Part shown: positions 56,555 through 64,000 of the stretch, piece after piece
Layout of the letters: the number at the start of each line of letters is the position of its first letter
Numbering within the stretch: the stretch's first letter is position 1
Assembly (NCBI GenBank): GCA_026214975.1
Contig: CM047815.1
Span: 76,165,299 to 76,229,298 of the forward strand
Reading direction: 5' to 3'
Origin: Gentiana macrophylla
Taxonomy: Eukaryota; Streptophyta; Magnoliopsida; Gentianales; Gentianaceae
DNA: 64,000 bases
Position numbers and translations under genes: made by a program
The notes under the pieces: generated by a model
Database searches by the model: none
Told to the model about the DNA's origin: nothing
What the model saw: the letters and a program-made list of their open reading frames with translations, nothing else

Positions 56555-58180
56555 TTTATTGATGTGTTCATATCAATTCGAGTCATTATCTACTTAGTTT
56601 CATCAAAATGTGTAGATAGTATTTATTATATAAAATATCATATTTTGATAGGTTTTGTACCGGTTATAGTATCCGGAGCGTCGTGTCGGGTTTACACTTG
56701 GTATTTTGGTGATTTATTGCAGGATTATAGGTTGACCAAGACCCCAAGTGACGACACGTGTTGAGCATAAACACATTTGTCTTTGAGGGCTAGAAGAGTG
56801 TTCCGGAAGCTTACGAGTTCAAACGGATCATTTGCCTTTAGTGCTTCTATCATAGCATATGTTCAACGGACATTTGACTCTATTTAGATGCATTTTCTAG
56901 AGAATACTTCCTCATGATATTTGTAGATCAAGAAACGATATTTCCAATGCATCTTGAATCATATCAATCAGAGGTCTACAACTCAAGTTATAGTCATTTT
57001 ACTGAGATGATGTGATGTTGGAGGCCGCCAACTCTCCATTGGTGATCTCCAAGTACTCCAGAACTATTGGAGGTCGCCAACTCTCTCTTGGAGCTCTCCA
57101 AGCATCGCAGAAAGCATATTTTCAACTTTAAAAACCAAATTTTGGGCATTTTAACATATCTTTCACTCCATCTTCTTTCACCCCTCTTTAAAGACCTTAA
57201 AGACACCCTTTTAAGGGCTCTTCTAGCCCAACCATAGAAATAGTTTAGACATTAATTCTACTTGTAATCATAGAAGAATCTCTACTTGAAGCTTTTGGAG
57301 TTGATTTTGTGAAGGAATCCCTCTTTTGATGTAATTTTTCTCCATGGATGAACCTTGAAGAGTCAATGCAATTATTCTCTTTTGAAGTTCTTGCAATCTT
57401 GTGGGTAAATTCTTCTCTTATTATTTCTAGTTTTATGTCCATAGTTATGAAGTTCTTAAGTGACAATTTAACCTTCATAGCCATGGAAGTCTAAGCTTTT
57501 GATAGCCAAGATGATGTATTTGTGATAGTTTTATCTCTATTGGTTGATTGGGAATGTTTGTTCATATTTCATAGCTTCATGTGTGTTGTTTATCTTTTCC
57601 TATCTACATTGTATTGCTTTTTGGTGTTGGATTGATCACCTAGCACTTGCAAACACACACTTTGTTGAGACCGAAAGGAGATGCTTGGTGTGGGAGAAGG
57701 GATAGGAAAACCGGAAGGTAAAATCGACCTTAAGTGGAACTCAATTTTTATCCGGGGTTATTGTTCATTCATTGCATTCAAGAACTTCATCATATTGAAT
57801 CATTAGGTCAAGGGTTCTTAGACCAAGGATGAGGCATAGAGCAATTTTGTACACTCGTATGAGGGGGAATTTCTAGCTTAGGAGTGCACCGATAACACAC
57901 ACTTGAACATCATTGGAAGGAAGGGAGGTAGTTCATTCACATGACACTAGTAGAGATTTGCTTGATCATTACATTGTCTTGACTAGGCTTTTTAGTGTAG
58001 TTGACCTTAGAACATTTACTTTATTGTTAATTTGCAACTTAGATCAAGATAATCATAGCTTTTTGGTGTTTGACCTCACAATCCCTGTGGGATACGACCT
58101 TGAACACTAGAGTAGACTACAATTGACCCGGTACACTGCCGATGAGATTGGACACTTAGAAAAGTTCAATCAATGGCTCC
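56555..58180 (+). mobile_element. LTR E2, diverged Gypsy-type
   Basis: Second copy of the E LTR, ending GACCCGGTACACTGCCGATG. Just after it MAPQEQLQ and a stop (58171-58197) look like a truncated reading-frame start. The region continues as a LINE, so no Gypsy interior is present. Confidence 0.7.
57015..57105. repeat. palindromic cassette in LTR E2
   Basis: CTTGGAGCTCTCCAAG (57087-57102) has seven-base arms around CT. TTGGAGGCCGCCAA (57018-57031) and TTGGAGGTCGCCAA (57068-57081) are imperfect versions. E1 lacks this sequence at the matching position. Confidence 0.7.
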
Positions 58181-58195
58181 ACAAGAACAACTCCA

Positions 58196-59940
58196 ATAGT
58201 TTATGAATGAAGATAATGGCATGGAACTGTCGGGAGCAAGTTTAGAAGTGTTCCTTCAACATCCTTAATCTTTGTTAGCTAACAAGAAACCAGATTTCTA
58301 TTCCTTATGGAGACAATAAGTTAAGGTGTTTGAGCTAATCAAATCTTACAAAAAAAAACTTTTTCTCTAAAATGAGTGTTATGGAAGCTAGAGACTACTC
58401 TGGAGGGTTTTTAGTTCTTTTGGAAGCCTAAAAGTGTTTCCCTGAATCTTATATCTTGCATTGACCAAAGTATCACCATGCATGTAATGAATAACCAGGT
58501 GATTTCTTGGATTTTCTTCTTAATTTATGTGGATCCTATGACTAGTACCAGAAATGAGTTGTGGAGCTATTTAGAGAGGTTATGAATTGTTTTTCATAGT
58601 CATTGGTGTCTCTGGGAGACTTCAACCACATGGGATTTTGAAGGGATAGACAATGAAGCAGATCAATCGGTGGTTGTAATATTGAAAGAATGTGGAATAT
58701 GATACAACGGGGCTCTCTCGTAGAATTGGGCATTTCAAGGGCCTTGTTATGTGAGAAATTCCAAGATGCATCAACGCCTTGACCAAGTATGAAGCAATCA
58801 TTATTGGTTATAAATGTTTCTTAATGCTCTTATGGAACATCTAGCAATGACACATTCTGATTACAACCTCATATTAGTCCACAAAGATTTTGTTGCAAGA
58901 AAAATGATATACCCAAACTCATTTTTCTTCCAAAGAGCATGGTTCGAGCACACATAATTTGAGTTGCTTGTGACAAAGGCGTGGATTGACAAATGAAATC
59001 ATAGACAGACTATTGATACATTCACAAGACAAATGAAACATTGTAATAAAGTCGTGTTTGGAAATATCTTTACCGGTAAAAAGAACCTTAAGGAAATATT
59101 GTTGGGCATAGAAAATCATTGGAAAAATGACCATACTTCTTCCTCTCCTCTCTTCATGATGATCTATGAGAAAAACTTGACATCACTCTAAATCAAAAAG
59201 ATACATATTCGCACCAAAGATCACATCTTAAATGGATGGTGTAGATGGAGAGAAATACCCATTTATATCAGCACTCTACTATCAGACGTCAACATAAGAG
59301 AAAGATAACAAGCTTGAGGTTACCCAAAGACAGTTGGAAAAATGATCAAACTATGATTGGGAAGATGGTTTGAGATTTATATGTTACTCTGTCTAGTAAA
59401 GATGACATGACTATTGAGAAGACTCAGATTTCTTTTCAGCATAATCACTAGCATCTGTCTAGAAAGATTTGATTCTGACTTCATGGAGCTGGTATAGTTG
59501 TTGCCAACGTGCAAGGTCATCCTCAAATCCCGTCCTGTGAGGCTAAGGGGCTTTTATTTTTGGAACAAACGACAATGTTTTTCTGATGCCTCAAATCAAA
59601 CTTTTAATGCGACATGCTATGTTTTCTCATGGAGGGGGAGCAAAATGTCCCCCTGTCAAAGTTAGTAGGGTTCCAGTCGAGGTGCTTGGCAATATAGAAA
59701 GAACTATCTCAATCTCCCAAGGGTTAGGTCAAGGGCCATTGAGATGACTGTGGTGTTCGCCTTCAATATTTACAGAGTCTACCATACTTAAAGGATGAAG
59801 ATGAAGTTGGATATAAGAGAATTTGTTTTTGGGAAGAATCTTAAGAAAATCGTGGCAAGTGAGTTGCAGGAAGGCGGCATGGTTTTTTTTCCATGCGGGA
59901 AACACAGTCAATGAGCTGATCAAGTTTTCCGGTACTAAGT
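58196..59940 (+). pseudogene. LINE ORF2 fragment (endonuclease, start of RT), decayed
   Basis: KIMAWNCR (near 58210) is the start of the apurinic-type endonuclease of plant LINE ORF2. Later pieces in shifting frames, RNELWSYLERL, FQGPCYVRNSKMHQRLDQV and THSDYNLILVHKD, correspond to the GDFN-GRxxxRLDRxL and THSDHxPI motifs. LVGFQSRCLAI-like remnants beyond 59650 are doubtful. Stops occur every few tens of codons. It is very old. Confidence 0.75.
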
Positions 59941-60949
59941 AATAGTATAAAAATTGTATCCATTTTTTACGATATTTGCATGGATCGGGTATATCATGGT
60001 GAAGTCTTCGGAAAAAAAGTTTCCTTCCACAATTGAATCTGATAAGTGAGATCTCGAGTAAGTGTTTACATAATATTTTCGTGTCCGAAGAAATGATTCA
60101 TCGAAATGGTTCAGAACCGACTATCAGACGGACCTAAGTGCCACACTATGTTGTGTGTCGGTGGGGGCCACCTCTAGATCTTCTAGTTGGGACAAATCTG
60201 GGACAAGTCCAGTGGGACAAGTCTTGGCCGTCCTGGCGAGGACGCCAGTCCCTGGAAGTGGGGGAAACGCATCACAACCATATAAGTGTGAGACATAAAG
60301 GTCTTGTCAACTCGGGTTAGCCCTTTTAGACCAAGCGAGGACGGAGGCCTAAACAGTTGACCGGACAATTTATGAATTATTTAGCACAATCAGGCATGCG
60401 CTAAAACAAGAACAGAGAGGAACAACAGCATCTGGAGTAGGTTTAGCGCGCGCCAAAAGGGTGTAGTGCGCGCCAAACCCACTGCATACCCCATTTTCCA
60501 TGTTTTCTTGCGTACAATTTGAATCTGATTGGTATGAATGCCTTAAAGGGCATTAATCGATACTTTACAATGTCTAACATCGACTTTTAGTAGCATTGGC
60601 TCTCAACACCGCAACTGAGATCCTCTACAGGGATAAGGTAGAAGCACTGGAAGGCGTTGTTTAGGCCTTGTGGGACATTGAATTATTAGTCATTAATCAT
60701 TTTACAATGTATGTGCATGAACCATGTGGTTAGAACTAAACTCGTAAATACATATGTGTGCGTCTAAAAGCTAAAACATAAATATCATTGGTAAGACACG
60801 TTTTAATATTGAAGTATGGAACACTTACAGCCCCCTTGAAGCTGTGTGTCAAAGGCCAACATGTAACTCCCACAAAAACATGAGTCCGTGCCCTTAGAGA
60901 GGTGCTTAATATGTCTCGGTGCATACTCACCATGCAAAGTGTCCCTTGG
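59941..60949. other. LTR-like debris with a GC-rich palindromic motif
   Basis: No gene. TTTAGCGCGCGCCAAA at 60442-60457 (one mismatch in eight-base arms), a second GTGCGCGCCAAA just downstream and GCATGCGCTAAA at about 60394 resemble the palindromic cassettes of the other LTRs. CATGCAAAGTGTCCCT and neighbouring sequence look LTR-derived but no ends were found. Confidence 0.45.
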
Positions 60950-63240
60950 TATTTTTTTTTGAACAGCAAAAGAGTATTTATTAAAAATATCTAGCAAGGT
61001 TCTAGAAATAGTATATAAGTTACACAATGCAATCCGAATTAAAAACTAGTACTCCAAACCAATCGAACACAAAAGAGTAGGTACACAAAATCCCCATCCC
61101 CAGTACTATAACAAAATTAAGCCAAATGTTGCCTTCTCCAATCCTCTCAATCAATTGTGATGTTCTTCTTCCTTCTAGTTATCCAAGTGAAGCAGCAAGT
61201 TTGAATAAAAGCGAATGAATTTTCAACAGAGAAATGTATCGAGTTGAACACAAACTTATTTCGGACCAACCAAATGGACCACAAAGTTACTTTCCTAATA
61301 GAGTCCTATATCCAAAACTTCTCCCCATGCTGTGCCGACGAAGGAATAAAAGCAATAAACTGATCCATTCCCTGAAAGACGTGCAAGAGATAGAAGTCCA
61401 AGAGATTTTAATCCAAATAGCAGCACAAAACGGCAACAGAGGAAAAGGTGAGCCCCATCTTCATCCTCTAAGTTACAAAGAGGGCAAAGAATGTTGTTGA
61501 GTTGTACACCTAGCTTCGCAATATTGACGCGGGTTGGAAAATGTATGAGTAGCTTTCCAATTAAAAACATTCACTTTTGAAGGGATCAAATTATTCCAAC
61601 ACCAAGCTATTGAAGACGCGCCATTACATTTTCGTTGATTATGAGCTTTTTTAGCATAGCCACAGAAAAAACACCATTGGAGTCAAGCCTCCAAATCCGG
61701 TTGTCTGAATCACCTGCATGAAAAGATACATTTCCAACAAAAGCACACAGGTCAACAAACTCTCCCAACTCCCTACCTCGCAACTCTCTTCTCCACCCCC
61801 ACTCCCAATGCCAAAAGCCATCTACAAACCTCCATCTATCACTAATTAAACAATCTTTATTACTCTCAAGACGAATAAGTCTTGGGAAACAAGTGTCCAA
61901 CGAGCTTTCCCCTACCCAAGAGTCTTTCCAAAATCTGACTAAGTTCCCCTCCCCGACCTTCCACCCAAGTGAAGATAAAAGTTTAACCCCGCTTTTTTCG
62001 ATAGCAAAACCATTTCTAACAATCCCTGTCCAAACCTTTCCACATCCACCCCTCAAAGCTCCCTCCCTAAAGCCCTCATCACTACCATACACAGCCTGAA
62101 TGAGATTATTCCACACCACTCCCTCCTCAGTCTTAAGCCTCCACCACCATTTCCTAAGCAACGCAACATTTTGAACCTCCAGCCCTCCCACCCCAAGGCC
62201 CCTCAACCTTTTGTGTTTAATAATGTTTTTCCAAGGAATCCATGTTATGTGTCTCTCTTCCTTACCCCCACCCCAAGAGAAGCGAGCTCTCAATTTTTCT
62301 AAGGTGCGAATGACGGCAATAGGGGCATGAAAGATGGAGAAATAGTACAAGGGTAGGCTTCCCAGAACAGCTTTAATCAACGTTAACCTCCCTCCAACCG
62401 ATAATAATCGAGCCTTCCACCCGGCCAGTCTCCTCCTAACTCTATCAATAACAGGCTGCCAAGACGATATTTTATTCATGTTTTTGCCAACCGGAAGACC
62501 CAAGTATACGAAAGGAAGATGATCCGAGATGCAATGCATGGAAGCTGCATAACTTGCTAAGTCCGTGCTACTGACGTAAGGCCATACAACTTGCTTTTCT
62601 TCAAATTAATATTTAGACTATTGCAGCAAACAAATTCGAAATTCTACCAAGATTCCTCAAATTGTCCTTATCCCATTCCCCAAAGAAGATCACATCATCG
62701 GCGAATTGTAAAAGCGTAATGTGGAGATCCTTATTTCTCAAACCAACGCCTTTAAAGAGATTATTTCCAACAACATCACACATCATAATATTCAAGGCTT
62801 CAGCTATAATCAAGAAGAGAAAATGAGAAAGAGGGTCTCATTGTCTAATTCCCCTTTCCATATTAAACTCGCTCATTGGACTACCGTTAATAAGCACCGA
62901 CACTTTAGCTGAAGATAAACATCCTTTAATCCACTTTCTCCACTTACTACCAAAATTCATCTGACAGAGAACCGAATCAAGGAAGTTCCAATTAACTGAG
63001 TCAAAAGCTTTCTCGAAATCAGCTTTGAAAATAAAAGCTCTCTGCTTATTCCTTTTGATGAGATCAACTATCTCATTAGCCATTAACACACTGTCTAAAA
63101 TTTGTCGACCAGAAACATATGCCGTCTGATAATCTCCAATAATCTCCTTAATAACCATCTTCATTCTGCCAGCAACCACTTTGCAAAAAATTTTATACAC
63201 GGATCCAATGAGACTATGTGATCTAGTAAAGGGCGAGTGT
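60950..63240 (-). pseudogene. LINE ORF2 (reverse transcriptase to zf-RVT), 5'-truncated
   Basis: Minus strand. The RT palm has SLIGSVYKIFCKVVAGRMK, QTAYVSGRQILDSVLMANE and FKADFEKAFDSVNWNFLD (first catalytic Asp). It continues LQFADDVIFFGE (FADD, catalytic Asp pair, near 62700), FVYLGLPVGKN and WQPVIDRVRRRLAGWKAR. The long open stretch 62539-61607 continues to RIWRLDSNGVFSV, and the zinc-binding end has LCPLCNLEDEDGAHLF (about 61490-61440). An oligo(A) tail (T run at 60950-60962 on the plus strand) closes it. Endonuclease and ORF1 are missing; at 63240 it meets an LTR fragment. A few stops and frameshifts break it, but it is much better preserved than 58196-59940. Confidence 0.9.
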
Positions 63241-63778
63241 GATCTCAATGCAACCTATGTGGTAGAGATCGTAGAACTGAATTGTTATATGTGATATACT
63301 ATATATTGTTATATTGTGTGTAACTGTTTCTTCTACCCCTTACTAAGTACGTATGTACTTACCCCCTTTTTTTTATTGTCCCCAACCGAGAATGTGGTGT
63401 ATTTGTAGGTTTTTTTTAGGCCTCTGAGGAGTGACCCGAAGATGATGCAGACGAAGTTTACTTTTCCTTATTGCATTGTATTTAGGTATAGATTCTCTTA
63501 TCCCTGGTACTGATAGAAATCAATGAGTTGAGTTTATGGTTAACAATTTTTAATGGATTCATTTGTAATTGATGATTATAATAAGTCTTTGATGTTGTAA
63601 TAGATGCAGCCTGTGTTGCTTTCGATTGTTTATTAGTTGTTTTAGTTATCCGAGTCAGTCGTTTTGTCTTCCGCCTTGTTCTCTAATGTTTGTTTACGTA
63701 TATAATTAGATTAAATTTTAATTATATGCGTGTCGGGCGTTCTTTTTCCGAATAAGGGCTCGGTATCGCGGACGTCAC
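63241..63778 (+). mobile_element. partial LTR related to family C
   Basis: Plus orientation matches the inverted family C LTR: CTTACTAAGTACGTATGTACTTACCCC, then CGAAGATGATGCAGACG and, at the edge, CCGAATAAGGGCTCGGTATC followed by GACGTCACA. In the reference the same edge reads GATAAGGGCTCGGTATCCGG. It is a diverged relative holding only about the last 540 bp, and the rest is missing at the LINE junction. Confidence 0.75.
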
Positions 63779-64000
63779 AAAAATCTCCGGCAAAGTTGCA
63801 ATCACACACTAAATAGTCTCTGACATTTCTTCTTCTGATTATTCTGGCTATTTCTTAGGTTAGGCCTGAAAGAAGCAACATCATAAATTATTACGGATTT
63901 ATATTATTATTGTAAAATAAATTTATTGTTATTTCTAGAAGGGGTATTTTGGACATTGTGAATAGATGTTGAAGCCCTAGAGTTGGCTATATATTTGTAC
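63779..64000. other. non-coding right edge
   Basis: AT-rich sequence with no recognised feature. Confidence 0.5.

Noticed and set aside
61893..62099. Plus-strand open frame opposite the LINE
   Set aside because: It is the shadow of the well-supported minus-strand ORF2 of the LINE.

Overview
The window is nuclear DNA of a flowering plant, most likely a eudicot. It is AT-rich and has GT-AG introns. It carries plant-type gene families (a GH5 cellulase with a ricin-like tail and proteasome subunit beta-2/PBB), and most of the rest is plant LTR retrotransposons, LINEs and DNA-transposon remnants. The species cannot be read from the sequence.

Layout. 1-4100: repeat debris, with a tRNA-like SINE head, a Copia integrase fragment, a scrap of plastid psbH and a LINE zinc-finger scrap. 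4178-10552: the only two genes that look intact, arranged tail to tail with 148 bp between stop codons. They are a three-exon secreted GH5 glycosidase (+) and an eight-exon 20S proteasome beta-2 gene (-). Each carries a small DNA transposon in its first coding intron, both with target-site duplications (TSDs). 10740-13760: a UTR-like stretch, a dead Ulp1 protease 3' end and a low-confidence acidic reading frame. 13786-16105: a minisatellite of about 38 units of 61 bp. 16106-19391: non-coding DNA and a decayed LINE ORF1.

19390-54057 is a nested set of retroelements that can be resolved from their TSDs. A truncated LTR of family A (minus orientation) was entered by a roughly 5 kb Ty1/Copia element (19594-50419, minus, TSD TGCTA). 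That Copia was then entered by a second family A solo LTR (20200-22189, TSD TGCAT), by a family B solo LTR (49248-50396, TSD CTTTC) and by about 22.6 kb of material that splits its gag gene. The 22.6 kb block holds a scrambled, inverted cluster of family C Ty3/Gypsy LTRs and gag (25437-37136), a complete non-autonomous LTR element D (37650-43160, TSD ATGTC), an unassigned intron-like tract and one terminus of a CACTA transposon (to 48043). A family C solo LTR (51543-53755, TSD GTTCT) sits in the outer family A LTR.

54058-64000: an unassigned reading frame, two tandem diverged LTRs (E1, E2), a decayed LINE ORF2 (+), LTR fragments, a second LINE ORF2 (-) and part of another family C-like LTR.

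The two cellular genes share no evident pathway. The most unusual signal is a GC-rich cassette of short interrupted palindromes found in several LTRs, in family C at an apparently equivalent position. Its sequence differs in every copy while the palindromic design stays the same.
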